DNA from: an uncultured Prevotella sp.
GTDB lineage: Bacteria > Bacteroidota > Bacteroidia > Bacteroidales > Bacteroidaceae
DNA: 64,000 bases
Assembly (NCBI GenBank): GCA_905233245.1
Contig: CAJODK010000001.1
Location: 62,001 to 126,000 of the forward strand
Reading direction: 5' to 3'
Positions within the stretch are counted from its first letter, which is position 1. Each line of letters begins with the position of its first letter. Positions 1 to 8,974 of this stretch are shown here, piece after piece. The translations under genes and the position numbers were made by a program. The notes below the pieces were generated by a model. That model saw only the letters and a list, made by a program, of their open reading frames with translations, ran no database searches and was not told the DNA's origin.

Positions 1-1
1 C

Positions 2-1264
2 CTGCGCAGAAAGTATGTCAGAGTGAGCCTCGGCGGTCTGCATGACGAAGCCGAGATACGTGGTCATCGCCGTACGTATGTCGGTGCTTTGCCTGGCAGA
101 ATCATAAAGAATATCGAGAAGGCAGGCACGAGCAATCCGGTCTTTATCCTCGACGAGATAGACAAGGTGACGCAGAATACCAATCACGGTGACCCAGCCT
201 CTGCGTTGCTGGAGGTGCTGGACCCCGAACAGAATACGGCTTTCCACGACAATTTCCTCGATATGGACTATGACCTGTCAAAGGTGATGTTCATCGCCAC
301 TGCCAATGACCTCTCTACCATCCCAGCACCGCTGCGTGACCGTATGGAGATAATAGAGGTGAGCGGCTACACCACGGAGGAGAAGATAGAGATAGCCAAG
401 CGCCATCTCGTGCCCAGAGAGAAGGAGAAGACGGGTTTCAAGTCGAATAAGAAACTGTCATTCAAGAAGGATGCCCTGGAGAAGATTATAGAGCGCTACA
501 CGAGAGAGAGTGGTGTGAGACAGTTGGAGAAACAGATAAACAAATGTTTCCGCAAGATGGCCTTCTACCTTGCCCGTGACCTCTATACACCTTATGACAA
601 GATAGGTAAGGAAAATCTTGAAGACCTGCTCGGCAAACCGCCATTCTATCGCGACATATACCAAGGCAATGACTATGCTGGCGTGGTGACAGGACTGGCA
701 TGGACGAGCGTAGGCGGTGAGATACTCTTCATCGAGACCAGCCTGTCCAAGGGTAAGGGTGGCAAACTGACGCTAACGGGCAATCTGGGTGACGTGATGA
801 AGGAGAGTGCCACTATCGCTCTGGAGTATGTCAAGGCACATGCTGACCTGTTGGGCATAGACTCCGAACTCTTCGAGAAGTGGAATATCCATATCCACGT
901 GCCGGAGGGTGCTACGCCAAAGGACGGTCCTTCGGCAGGTATCACCATTGCCACCTCCATCGCTTCGGCTATCACACAGCGTAAGGTGCGCAAGAATGTG
1001 GCTATGACGGGTGAGATAACGCTCCGAGGAAAGGTGCTGCCTGTAGGTGGCATCAAGGAGAAGATTCTCGCTGCCAAGCGTGCCGGCATCACTGACATCA
1101 TGCTCTGCAACGCCAATAGGAAAGACATAGAGGAGATTCCGGAGGATTACCTCAAGGGGCTGACATTCCACTATGTGGAGTCTGTCTCTGATGTATGGAA
1201 CTTTGCACTTACCAAACAGATAGTAGATAATCCGAATAATGACCTTCGAGCTTCAATACACTGA
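2..1264 (+). CDS. lon: ATP-dependent protease Lon, C-terminal part (cut by window edge)
   Basis: Lon degrades damaged and regulatory proteins in the cytoplasm. The reading frame is open from the first bases, so the N-terminal domain and Walker A lie outside the window. What remains is the rest of the AAA+ module (ILDEIDK Walker B, a sensor segment FIATAND, arginine finger in APLRDRME) followed by the protease domain. The catalytic serine is in DGPSAG (codon 932-934) and the catalytic lysine is the second Lys of KEK (codon 1061-1063), the usual Ser-Lys dyad. The last 26 nt overlap tgt, so the two are probably cotranscribed. Identity is certain; the true start cannot be seen. Confidence 0.97.
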   Translation: MRRKYVRVSLGGLHDEAEIRGHRRTYVGALPGRIIKNIEKAGTSNPVFILDEIDKVTQNTNHGDPASALLEVLDPEQNTAFHDNFLDMDYDLSKVMFIATANDLSTIPAPLRDRMEIIEVSGYTTEEKIEIAKRHLVPREKEKTGFKSNKKLSFKKDALEKIIERYTRESGVRQLEKQINKCFRKMAFYLARDLYTPYDKIGKENLEDLLGKPPFYRDIYQGNDYAGVVTGLAWTSVGGEILFIETSLSKGKGGKLTLTGNLGDVMKESATIALEYVKAHADLLGIDSELFEKWNIHIHVPEGATPKDGPSAGITIATSIASAITQRKVRKNVAMTGEITLRGKVLPVGGIKEKILAAKRAGITDIMLCNANRKDIEEIPEDYLKGLTFHYVESVSDVWNFALTKQIVDNPNNDLRASIH

Positions 1265-2366
1265 TGCCAATAGTTGGGCACGTGCAGGTAAGATAACCAC
1301 AGACCACGGTGAGATTCTGACGCCTATCTTTATGCCTGTCGGTACGGTGGGCAGTGTCAAGGCTGTGCACTTCGAGGAACTCCGGAAACAGGTGATGGCG
1401 CAGATAATACTGGGCAACACCTATCACCTCTATCTGCGTCCTGGACTTGACATACTGCGCAGGGCTGGCGGCTTGCATAAGTTTATTGGGTGGGAGAGAC
1501 CTATGCTGACTGATTCGGGCGGCTTTCAGGTCTTTTCGCTGGCAGGCATCCGCAAACTGACGGAAGAAGGTTGTGAGTTCAGGAGTCATATAGACGGTTC
1601 CAGGCATATCTTCACACCAGAGAATGTGATGGATACGGAGCGCATCATCGGTGCCGACATCATAATGGCGCTCGATGAGTGTCCTCCTGGCAAGAGCGAA
1701 TGGCAATACGCACGCAAGAGTCTCACGCTCACTCATCACTGGCTGGACCGTTGCATCAAGCGTTTCAATGAGACAGAGCCGCTCTACGGGCACCGTCAGA
1801 GCCTCTTCCCCATAGTGCAGGGATGTACCTTCAAGGACCTGCGTCAGGAGTCGGCCAGATACGTGGCTGACAAGGGTTGTGACGGCAATGCCATCGGCGG
1901 ACTTGCCGTAGGCGAGCCAACGGAGGTGATGTACGAGATGGTGGAAGTGGTCAATGAAATCCTGCCGAAAGATAAACCGCGCTATCTGATGGGTGTCGGC
2001 ACACCATGGAATATACTGGAGAACATAGAACGTGGCGTGGATATGTTTGACTGCGTGATGCCTACCCGCAATGGTCGCAATGCACTGCTCTTCACCTACG
2101 AGGGCACGATGAATATGCGCAACAAGAAGTGGGAGGATGACTTCACGCCGCTGGATGAGGAAGGATGCGACATAGACCGCATTACCACCAAGGCCTATCT
2201 GCACCATCTCTTCAAGGCGCAGGAATATCTGGCGCTGCAGATAGCCTCGATACACAATCTGGCTTTCTACCTGCGACTGGTGACTGACGCGCGTGAGCAT
2301 ATAATAAAAGGTGACTTTACTCAATGGAAAAAATCCATTATAGAAAATATGCAGAGAAGGCGATAA
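1239..2366 (+). CDS. tgt: queuine/preQ1 tRNA-guanine transglycosylase
   Basis: Exchanges guanine 34 for preQ1 in tRNAs with GUN anticodons, the committed step of queuosine formation. It is 375 aa, the normal bacterial length. The base-binding segment [11 protein letters not shown] is at about residues 91-101 with general Asp92, and the nucleophile Asp271 lies in [12 protein letters not shown]. The C-terminal zinc site, normally CxCxxC plus His, is not present: only Cys310 (GCDIDRI) stands in that segment, although IHNLAFY downstream is kept. From memory, some Bacteroidetes Tgt proteins share this loss. It overlaps lon by 26 nt and the next permease frame by 43 nt. Confidence 0.96.
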   Translation: MTFELQYTDANSWARAGKITTDHGEILTPIFMPVGTVGSVKAVHFEELRKQVMAQIILGNTYHLYLRPGLDILRRAGGLHKFIGWERPMLTDSGGFQVFSLAGIRKLTEEGCEFRSHIDGSRHIFTPENVMDTERIIGADIIMALDECPPGKSEWQYARKSLTLTHHWLDRCIKRFNETEPLYGHRQSLFPIVQGCTFKDLRQESARYVADKGCDGNAIGGLAVGEPTEVMYEMVEVVNEILPKDKPRYLMGVGTPWNILENIERGVDMFDCVMPTRNGRNALLFTYEGTMNMRNKKWEDDFTPLDEEGCDIDRITTKAYLHHLFKAQEYLALQIASIHNLAFYLRLVTDAREHIIKGDFTQWKKSIIENMQRRR

Positions 2367-3472
2367 AGGTGCTGAAGTCTTTGGTGCCCGGCAGGCTGGA
2401 TAGATATATCATAGGTAAGTTTATAGGTACCTATTTCTTCTCTATCCTGCTGATTATCAGTATCAGTGTGGTGGTGGACTTCAATGAGAACCTTAATAAG
2501 TTCGAACAGTATCACACCCCGTGGAAGGCACTGGTATTTGACTATTATGCCAATTTCATCCCTTACTTTGCCAATCTCTTCTCGCCGCTTTTTGTCTTCA
2601 TCGCTGTCATCTTCTTTACCTCCAAGATGGCCGGCAACAGCGAGATAATCTCCATCATGGCGGCAGGAGTTAGTTTTAAGCGCCTGATGAAGCCCTATAT
2701 GTTGTCGTGCGTCTTCATCTCCGTGCTCAATTACTGCCTCTCAGCCTACGTCATACCTCACGGTACTGTCATCCGCCAGAATTTCGAGGCTCTGTACAAG
2801 AACAACAAGAAGAACACCTCGGCCGAAAACGTGCAGTTGCAGGTAGAGAAAGGCGTGATAGCCTACATGCAGCACTATGACAACATCCGCAAGCGCGGCT
2901 ACGGTTTCTGTCTGGATAAGTTTGAGAACAAGAAGCTCGTCTCGCACTTCACCGCTACGGAGATACAGTATGACACTATCTCAGACTTCAAATACCACTG
3001 GAAGGCGCGCAACTGGAAGATACGCAATATGAAGGGCATGCGTGAGACCATCACCTCGGGTGCCGAGATAGATACCCTGATTGCAATGGAACCCACCGAC
3101 CTCGTCTATTCACGCGGTCAGCAGGAGACTTTCACCTCGCCTCAGTTGGCAGAATACATCTCCAAGCAGCTGGACAGGGGTTCGTCCAACGTAGTGCGCT
3201 ATCAGGTGGAGTATCACAAGCGCATCGCCACGTCATTTGCCTCCTTCATCCTCACCATCATCGGTGCCTCGCTCTCTGCCCGCAAGCGTAAGGGCGGCAT
3301 GGGCATGTATCTCGGTCTGGGACTCGTGCTGAGTTTCGTGTATATCATGCTCCAGACCGTCTCGTCATCCTTCGCTATCAATGCCGGCGTGTCGCCGATG
3401 CTCTCAGCGTGGATGCCAAATATAATATTTGCTGTGGTGGCATACTTCTGTTACTGCAAAGCACCTAATTAA
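2324..3472 (+). CDS. LptF/LptG-type permease (YjgP/YjgQ family)
   Basis: Inner-membrane subunit of the LPS export ABC transporter, which pulls lipopolysaccharide out of the inner membrane towards the LptA bridge. It is 382 aa with three N-terminal membrane segments (about residues 37-60, 75-100, 110-135), a soluble periplasmic domain in the middle, and three C-terminal segments (about 295-380), the family arrangement. The start is uncertain. ATG 2324 gives a 43-nt overlap with tgt, while an in-frame GTG at 2369, just after the tgt stop, would remove 15 residues and begin closer to the conserved LDRYIIGKF. Whether it acts as LptF or LptG cannot be told from this sequence. Confidence 0.88.
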   Translation: MEKIHYRKYAEKAIKVLKSLVPGRLDRYIIGKFIGTYFFSILLIISISVVVDFNENLNKFEQYHTPWKALVFDYYANFIPYFANLFSPLFVFIAVIFFTSKMAGNSEIISIMAAGVSFKRLMKPYMLSCVFISVLNYCLSAYVIPHGTVIRQNFEALYKNNKKNTSAENVQLQVEKGVIAYMQHYDNIRKRGYGFCLDKFENKKLVSHFTATEIQYDTISDFKYHWKARNWKIRNMKGMRETITSGAEIDTLIAMEPTDLVYSRGQQETFTSPQLAEYISKQLDRGSSNVVRYQVEYHKRIATSFASFILTIIGASLSARKRKGGMGMYLGLGLVLSFVYIMLQTVSSSFAINAGVSPMLSAWMPNIIFAVVAYFCYCKAPN

Positions 3473-3478
3473 TAAAAT

Positions 3479-4747
3479 ATGTATTTCGACGAAACACTAC
3501 TCAACGATAATGTACTCGATGCTCTCTGGGATATGCACTTCGACAAGTGTACACCTATCCAGGAGGGTTGCATAGATGCCATCATAGGAGGGCATGACAT
3601 AATGGGCGTAGCCCAGACCGGCACTGGCAAGACGGCGGCTTATCTGCTGCCCGTACTCTCCATGCTCGACGACGGTGGATTTCCGGAGGATTCCATCAAC
3701 TGCCTCATCATGGCACCGACTCGTGAACTGGCGCAGCAGATAGACCAGGCCATGCAGGGATTCTCTTACTACCTCAATGGAGTCAGTTCGGTGGCGGTAT
3801 ATGGCGGCAACGACGGCAATCGCTATGATCAGGAGGTGGCAGCACTCAGGAAGGGTGCCTCGGTCATCATCGCCACTCCAGGCCGTCTCATCTCTCATAT
3901 GCAGATGGGCAACCTCGACCTCTCGCGCCTGTCATTCTTCATACTCGACGAGGCAGACAGAATGCTCGACATGGGTTTTTCGGAGGATATCATGACCATT
4001 GCCAAGACCATCGGTGAGGGATGCCAGACCATCATGTTCTCGGCTACGATGCCCGATAACATCAACAAACTGGCTCACACCCTGCTGCATAACCCCGTCA
4101 ATGTGCGTATCGCCGTTAGCAAACCTGCGGAGAAGATTCAGCAGTCGGCATACGTGTGCTATCCAGCACAGCGGCTGAAGATTATCAAGCATCTCTCGCC
4201 CGAACTCAAGCGCACCATCATCTTCTCAGGCAAGAAACAGAGAGTGAAGGAGATATACCATGCCCTGAAGCAGATGAAACTCAACTGCGGCACCATGCAC
4301 TCTGACCTCACCCAGGCGGAGCGTGATGAGGTGATGTACCAGTTCAAGGCAGGCAAGATAGACATCCTCGTGGCTACTGATATAGTGGCACGCGGCATAG
4401 ACATCGACGACATCCAGATAGTCATCAACTATGACGTGCCTCATGATGTGGAGGACTATGTGCACCGTATCGGCCGTACGGCACGTGCGGAGCGCGACGG
4501 TATCGCCATCACCCTCGTTGCTGAGGATGAGATATGGCTGTTCAAGAAGATAGAGCATTTCCTGGAATACGAGATAAAGAAGAATCCTCTGCCGGAAGGA
4601 CTGGGCGAGGCACCGGAGTATAAGAGTGTGAAAGGCTCAAGAGGTTCTAAGGGGGCAAAGGGCTCAAGGTCTCGTAAGCATAATCACGGCAAGCAGGGAG
4701 GGAAATCCAAAAGTAACAATAGGTCAAAGAACGCTAAGAGAAAATAG
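3479..4747 (+). CDS. DEAD-box ATP-dependent RNA helicase
   Basis: RNA helicase of the RhlE-like group, probably acting in ribosome assembly or mRNA turnover. It is 422 aa. Visible motifs in order: Q motif CTPIQ (24-28), motif I AQTGTGKT (45-52), APTRELAQQ, TPGR, DEAD (157-160), SAT, then the second RecA domain with VARGIDIDD and HRIGRTAR. The last 45 residues are a Lys/Arg/Ser/Gly tail with GSRGSKG-like repeats, typical for RNA-binding extensions. It begins 6 nt after the permease stop and is probably the last gene of the lon-tgt run. Confidence 0.95.
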   Translation: MYFDETLLNDNVLDALWDMHFDKCTPIQEGCIDAIIGGHDIMGVAQTGTGKTAAYLLPVLSMLDDGGFPEDSINCLIMAPTRELAQQIDQAMQGFSYYLNGVSSVAVYGGNDGNRYDQEVAALRKGASVIIATPGRLISHMQMGNLDLSRLSFFILDEADRMLDMGFSEDIMTIAKTIGEGCQTIMFSATMPDNINKLAHTLLHNPVNVRIAVSKPAEKIQQSAYVCYPAQRLKIIKHLSPELKRTIIFSGKKQRVKEIYHALKQMKLNCGTMHSDLTQAERDEVMYQFKAGKIDILVATDIVARGIDIDDIQIVINYDVPHDVEDYVHRIGRTARAERDGIAITLVAEDEIWLFKKIEHFLEYEIKKNPLPEGLGEAPEYKSVKGSRGSKGAKGSRSRKHNHGKQGGKSKSNNRSKNAKRK

Positions 4748-5116
4748 ATCCGTTTTTCTGAGTACAAAGGTATAATAAATACCTAGTTTGCACAAGCAAA
4801 ACGGGGTATTTAACTTTTTAGAAATCCCAGTAAAATCGCGTATTGCGGAGGTTATTTGCAAAACCTGTACTTCTATATTTAGAAGTATTAGTTCTATCGG
4901 TAGAAGTATTGCTCCTGCCAATAAAAGTTTTGCTTCTGCATAGGGTTTGTTATCAGCCCCCAAAAATCGACGAGGTTTTTAACATTTTAAGATGGTGTAA
5001 CTATTCACTTATTCAGTCGGACAGGAAGGTTTTCCTGATTTCATGCCACACGGAGTTTTATATTATATATAATATAATAAATTACAAAATAAAAATTGAT
5101 TTTTTTAGAAAATATT
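4748..5116. other. Gene-free gap between convergent genes, repeat-rich
   Basis: This 369-nt AT-rich stretch separates the helicase from the convergent GHL10 gene. It contains an array of four degenerate 21-nt units (4866-4949) and the left arm of a 32-bp inverted repeat (4999-5030), followed by a very AT-rich loop with alternating TA runs. No coding potential, tRNA or clear intrinsic terminator was recognised. Confidence 0.7.
4866..4949. repeat. Array of four degenerate 21-nt units (copy C)
   Basis: Four consecutive 21-nt units: 4866-4886, 4887-4907, 4908-4928, 4929-4949. Units share a CTTCTA/CTCCTG core and end in AGT (the last ends in TTTG). Unit 1 is itself a dyad, TACTTCT...AGAAGTA. Unit length and copy number equal those of the arrays at 22681 and 60449, although the base sequence is more diverged. 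Confidence 0.65.
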
Positions 5117-5154
5117 TCAAATACCTTCCTGTCCGACTGAATAAGTGAATAGTT
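4999..5154. repeat. 32-bp perfect inverted repeat with 92-nt loop
   Basis: The left arm 4999-5030 is the exact reverse complement of 5123-5154 (core GTCGGACAGGAAGGT / ACCTTCCTGTCCGAC). The loop 5031-5122 is AT-rich. A 15-nt part of the right arm (TGAATAAGTGAATAG, 5138-5152) is directly repeated at 5154-5168. The right arm lies inside the 3' coding end of the GHL10 gene. Confidence 0.93.
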
Positions 5155-6820
5155 GAATAAGTGAATAGCCTAACAGGTGTCTGTGACCCTTCTTGTTAAT
5201 AACATACACCTTATACAGCCCTGCAGGGAGTTTGCCTGTGCGAACGGTCATGTTGCCTGCATAGCTGCTGACTATTGCAGAAGTAATGTCGGTGTCTTGA
5301 GCAGAGGTGACGATTACCAGTTTGCCGGCTGTGACGTCGGTGCCATTGAGCGTAATTATGCCATTGGAGTAGGGCAGTATGGCGGGAACGGATGGGGTAG
5401 GGTGCTCACTGTCATCTGCAGCGTATGAGAATGCAGGCTGAGACTCATTGCCGTAACGGTCGGTTGACGTAACAGCAAAATAGCGTATTGCCCCAGCATT
5501 GCCAATATTTATCTGAGTATCGGTAAGGTTTGCTGCCAACAGGTTCTCTGCCTTGCTCACATCTACGTGAGGAACATCGGAACCATATAAGTTGTAGGTC
5601 CCCTCACCGCCTCTCCAACTCACAATACTGCCCGAAAAGCTGACGTCAGAAGGCTTTGCGGGCTTGCTGTCGCTGAGCCATGTCATAGCCGGCTGTAGTG
5701 CAGGCAGCGTGGCATAGCCGTCAGCGTAATAGTTGTAGAGTCCCTTGGTATTGTCAGTAAAGAACTTGGAACGGAACATGCAGTTGCCCATGCCGTACTG
5801 ACGCAAGACGTGCAACTGGCGTGTTATATCGGTGATGGGCCAGTTCTTCTCACGGGGATGCATGAAGTAGATACCCAGTCCGGGTGCTACAATCCTGCCC
5901 TGAGAGCGCTCCTGCCAGTCTATGGCGAAGGGGTAGAAATTCTCGTTTTTGAAGTACATCATAGGGTAGATGGCATCCATCAGTCCCTCTTTCAGCCACA
6001 GGGCAACATCCTGACATACCACGTCGCGAGCATTCCATCCGTGTGACCACTGGCGCTTGGTGTCAGCATATTTGCCCACTGGCGAACAGGACATCTGTAT
6101 CCACGGTTTTCTCTCTCTCACCTCAGATGCTATTGCCCTCACTATGCGCGTGATGCACTCGCGCCCACGTTCCTTTTTGGCTATCTTGCCCCATGTGTCG
6201 GGATAACGTATATAGTCGAGGTGAATGCCGTCTATATCGTAACGACTGACAAGGTCGCCGCAGAAACGAGCCAAGTAGTCTGCCGTGCCGGAATTTTCTG
6301 GATTCATAAATCCCTCGTCACCGATTTTCTTCAGCAGTTCGGGATGTGTCTTGCGTAGGTTCTTGCATCCTGCTCCGTTCCACTTGCCGCAAGGGATTGT
6401 GACCACCCATGCGTGCACCTTCATTCCACGCTTGTGACACTCGTCGATAGCAAACTGCAGCGCATCATAGCCGGGAGACTGACCAGGTTTGCCGCTCAGA
6501 CAACCGTCCCATGGTTCCATGTCGGAAGGAAAGATGGTGGTAGCCCTCACGCGGGTTTGCAGTATGATGGTGTTGATATTGGCATTTGCCAGGCGGTCGA
6601 GTATCTGGCACAGTTCCTTCTGTTGTAATGCCTGCCCGCCGCCGTTGTTGGCGAAGGAGTGCGGCCAGTCGATGCCTCCGATGGTGGTGAGCCATACAGC
6701 ACGCACCTCATGCAAAGGCTCTGCCGCCGGAGAATAGGTACTAAGAGTAGGGGTGTTTCCTGCTGTCAGAGTAGCAAGAAAAAAGGCGTTAATCAGTGTT
6801 GTCAAAAAAAAAATCTTCAT
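5117..6820 (-). CDS. Exported GHL10/DUF187-type glycoside hydrolase-like protein
   Basis: Probable secreted or periplasmic hydrolase of the glycosyl-hydrolase-like family 10 (a TIM-barrel family; the substrate is often a peptidoglycan or polysaccharide glycan, unproven here). It is 567 aa. A signal peptide covers about residues 1-20. The barrel (about 35-370) begins with EVRAVWLTTIGGIDWP and includes NINTIILQTRVRA, MKVHAWVV and IDGIHLDYIRYP. A beta-rich part follows to about 545. The last 17 residues are read through a tandem 16-nt repeat and the right arm of a 32-bp inverted repeat, so the natural C-terminus may have ended earlier, near HRHLLGYSL. The gene has its own promoter, almost touching the start codon. 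Confidence 0.85.
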   Translation of the reverse strand: MKIFFLTTLINAFFLATLTAGNTPTLSTYSPAAEPLHEVRAVWLTTIGGIDWPHSFANNGGGQALQQKELCQILDRLANANINTIILQTRVRATTIFPSDMEPWDGCLSGKPGQSPGYDALQFAIDECHKRGMKVHAWVVTIPCGKWNGAGCKNLRKTHPELLKKIGDEGFMNPENSGTADYLARFCGDLVSRYDIDGIHLDYIRYPDTWGKIAKKERGRECITRIVRAIASEVRERKPWIQMSCSPVGKYADTKRQWSHGWNARDVVCQDVALWLKEGLMDAIYPMMYFKNENFYPFAIDWQERSQGRIVAPGLGIYFMHPREKNWPITDITRQLHVLRQYGMGNCMFRSKFFTDNTKGLYNYYADGYATLPALQPAMTWLSDSKPAKPSDVSFSGSIVSWRGGEGTYNLYGSDVPHVDVSKAENLLAANLTDTQINIGNAGAIRYFAVTSTDRYGNESQPAFSYAADDSEHPTPSVPAILPYSNGIITLNGTDVTAGKLVIVTSAQDTDITSAIVSSYAGNMTVRTGKLPAGLYKVYVINKKGHRHLLGYSLIQLFTYSVGQEGI

Positions 6821-6828
6821 TTCGAGTA

Positions 6829-6860
6829 CAAAGTTACTCTTTTATTTTTGTTTTAGCAAA
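6829..6860 (-). promoter_or_regulatory. Promoter of the GHL10 gene
   Basis: On the minus strand TTTG (6860-6857), 20 nt, then TAACTTTG (6836-6829), a full match to the Bacteroidetes consensus. The ATG at 6820 is only 8 nt beyond the -7 box, so the mRNA is nearly leaderless. It overlaps the opposite promoter of the CstA-like gene. Confidence 0.8.
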
Positions 6861-6876
6861 TTTTTTTGTACCTTTG
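6847..6876 (+). promoter_or_regulatory. Promoter of the CstA-like gene
   Basis: TTTG (6847-6850), 18 nt, TACCTTTG (6869-6876). This places transcription start near 6882 and argues that the ATG at 6899, not upstream codons in the same frame, starts the protein. Confidence 0.75.
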
Positions 6877-6898
6877 CATGGTAAATGTTTACACATCA

Positions 6899-8434
6899 AT
6901 GATTACATTTTTAGTATCACTCATAGCTTTGGTTTTGGGCTTTCTGATTTACGGAAAGTTCGTTGAGAAAGTCTTCGGTCCTGATGAGAAGAGGATTGCG
7001 CCTGCCGTTCGCAAGGCAGACGGCGTGGACTTCATTGCGCTTCCTACATGGAAGGTGTTCATGATTCAGTTTCTGAATATTGCCGGCACAGGTCCTATCT
7101 TCGGTGCCATTATGGGCATGTGGTTCGGAATGTCGGCATACCTGTGGATAGTGCTCGGTTGTATCTTTGCCGGTGCTACGCACGACTACCTCAGCGGCAT
7201 GATAAGTGTGCGCAAGGGTGGTATCGGACTGCCTGACATCGTTGGACAGTATCTGGGCAAGTCGATGCGCAGGCTGATGCTCTGCTTCGCCGTATTGCTG
7301 CTGATACTCGTAGGTGCCGTCTTTGTCAGTGCACCGGCATCGCTCATCAATAATATGGTGATGTCGGTAGGCGGCTTTGACAATATGCTGTTGTGGATAT
7401 GCGTGATATTCGTCTATTACATCATCGCCACGATGATGCCTATCGACAAGATTATCGGCAAGATATACCCTCTCTTCGCTATCTCGCTGCTCTTTATGGC
7501 AGTAGCACTGATGGTGGTGCTGTTCGTCAAGTGGCCTGCACTGCCAGAGGTGTGGGACGGTCTGGATAATATGGGAAGCCAGCTGGATATCAAGAATCCT
7601 GATCCTATCTTCCCGGCACTCTTCATTACCATCGCCTGTGGTGCGATATCAGGTTTCCACGCTACGCAGAGCCCACTGATGGCGCGCTGCATGAAGTCAG
7701 AGAAACTCGGCCGCCCGGTATTCTACGGTTCGATGATTACGGAAGGTCTCGTAGCTCTTATCTGGGCAACGGTGAGCAGTTGGTTCTTCTACTATGAGGG
7801 ATGGCGCGAGATATGCACACCAGAGATGATAGCACAGTTTGGTGCATCGGGCAAGACGGTGACACAGTTCTTTGCCGCTCCTAAGGTGGTGATGACAGTC
7901 TGTGAGGGTTGGCTGGGTACATTCGGCGGCATACTGGCAGTACTGGGTGTCGTGGCAGCTCCTATCACCAGTGGTGATACTGCTCTGCGCTCATGCCGAC
8001 TGATAGTGGCTGATGCCCTGAGGATAGACCAGCGCCCAGTCATGAAGCGCCTGATGGTGAGCATACCGCTCTTCTGCGTGGCTGTAGGAATACTCGTATG
8101 GCAGATGGATAATCCTGACTCCTTCAATACCATCTGGAAGTACTTCGGATGGGCCAACCAGACACTGTCCGTCTTTACTCTGTGGGCTATTACGGTATAT
8201 CTGGCACTGAAACGTAAGTTCTACGTTATCACCATGATACCAGCCATCTTCATGACCTGCGTATGCACCACCTTCCTCTGCGTCAGCAAGGATGCCCTGG
8301 GCCTGCCGTCTGAGATAGGTTATGTCGTAGGACTGCTGACGGCAATCGTCTGCACGGTGAACTTCTTCGTGTGGTACAATAAGAAGTTTATGGTGGAACT
8401 GAAAACAAATAAATACGGTGAAAGAATTCGTTAA
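6899..8434 (+). CDS. CstA-family carrier (carbon starvation protein)
   Basis: Inner-membrane transporter of the CstA family, members of which import peptides or pyruvate. It is 511 aa with about 13-14 hydrophobic segments. This is the short form, clearly smaller than the roughly 700-aa E. coli CstA. Family features include the N-terminal FMIQFLNIAGTGPIFGAIMG, GATHDYLSGMISVRKGG and the later TSGDTALRSCRL. The start was set at ATG 6899 (MITFLVSLIAL) because the TACCTTTG promoter box covers the more upstream in-frame codons. The substrate is not readable from the sequence. Confidence 0.9.
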   Translation: MITFLVSLIALVLGFLIYGKFVEKVFGPDEKRIAPAVRKADGVDFIALPTWKVFMIQFLNIAGTGPIFGAIMGMWFGMSAYLWIVLGCIFAGATHDYLSGMISVRKGGIGLPDIVGQYLGKSMRRLMLCFAVLLLILVGAVFVSAPASLINNMVMSVGGFDNMLLWICVIFVYYIIATMMPIDKIIGKIYPLFAISLLFMAVALMVVLFVKWPALPEVWDGLDNMGSQLDIKNPDPIFPALFITIACGAISGFHATQSPLMARCMKSEKLGRPVFYGSMITEGLVALIWATVSSWFFYYEGWREICTPEMIAQFGASGKTVTQFFAAPKVVMTVCEGWLGTFGGILAVLGVVAAPITSGDTALRSCRLIVADALRIDQRPVMKRLMVSIPLFCVAVGILVWQMDNPDSFNTIWKYFGWANQTLSVFTLWAITVYLALKRKFYVITMIPAIFMTCVCTTFLCVSKDALGLPSEIGYVVGLLTAIVCTVNFFVWYNKKFMVELKTNKYGERIR

Positions 8435-8449
8435 ACAATAAAAGATATT

Positions 8450-8974
8450 ATGAAAAAGTTTTTTTTAGTATTTGCCATGATGGCAATGACAGTAGCTGCC
8501 AATGCGCAGTTTGAAGCAGGTAAGACATTCGTAGGTGCCTCAGTGACGGGTCTGGACCTCAACTACAATGGTGCACGTAAGTGGAGCATCGGCGTAGAGG
8601 GTCGCGCAGGACAGTTTATCACTGACAACTGGCTCCTGTTCGGACAGTTGGGCTATCAGCATCGTGGTGACGTGAAGCAGAATGACTTCAAAATCGGTGT
8701 CGGCGGTCGCTACTACATCCTGCAGAATGGTATCTTCCTGGGTGCCAATGCCAACTATGTGCATGAGACTAAGAACTACAACGACTTCGTGCCAGCCATT
8801 GAGATAGGTTACTCATTCTTCGTGAGCCGCTCAGTGACCATCGAACCAGCTCTCTACTATGAGCAGAGCATCAATGACCACAAGAATCGTTCTACCATCG
8901 GTCTGAAGGTAGGACTGGGCATCTATCTGCCAAAGAACAAGATACAGAACTCCGTAAAAGAGGCTTTTAAATAA
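8450..8974 (+). CDS. Small outer-membrane beta-barrel protein
   Basis: Predicted eight-stranded OmpA/OmpX-like barrel of 174 aa. A clear signal peptide, MKKFFLVFAMMAMTVAANAQ, is followed by alternating polar/hydrophobic strands with aromatic girdles (GQLGYQHRG, VGGRYYILQ, IEPALYYEQS, GLKVGLGIYLP). The function is unknown. The gene lies 15 nt after the CstA-like gene and its stop TAA shares one base with the ATG of nadC (ATAATG), so translation of nadC may be coupled to it. Confidence 0.8.
   Translation: MKKFFLVFAMMAMTVAANAQFEAGKTFVGASVTGLDLNYNGARKWSIGVEGRAGQFITDNWLLFGQLGYQHRGDVKQNDFKIGVGGRYYILQNGIFLGANANYVHETKNYNDFVPAIEIGYSFFVSRSVTIEPALYYEQSINDHKNRSTIGLKVGLGIYLPKNKIQNSVKEAFK

Noticed and set aside
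1209..2324. Long open frame (371 codons) antisense to tgt
   Set aside because: It mirrors a highly conserved gene, has no family resemblance and its composition follows from tgt codons.
4621..4690. Lys/Ser/Gly repeats in the helicase tail as another inserted repeat
   Set aside because: Basic low-complexity tails are common in this helicase family, so an insertion cannot be argued.
4843..5148. 101-codon frame across the 4x21 array and inverted repeat
   Set aside because: It follows the repeats and has no conserved protein features.
4999..5154. 32-bp inverted repeat as ends of an insertion sequence
   Set aside because: Only 92 AT-rich nt lie between the arms, with no transposase and no target duplication.
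6866..6898. Earlier start of the CstA-like gene at TTG 6866
   Set aside because: The codons overlap the TACCTTTG promoter box, and the family N-terminus begins at ATG 6899.
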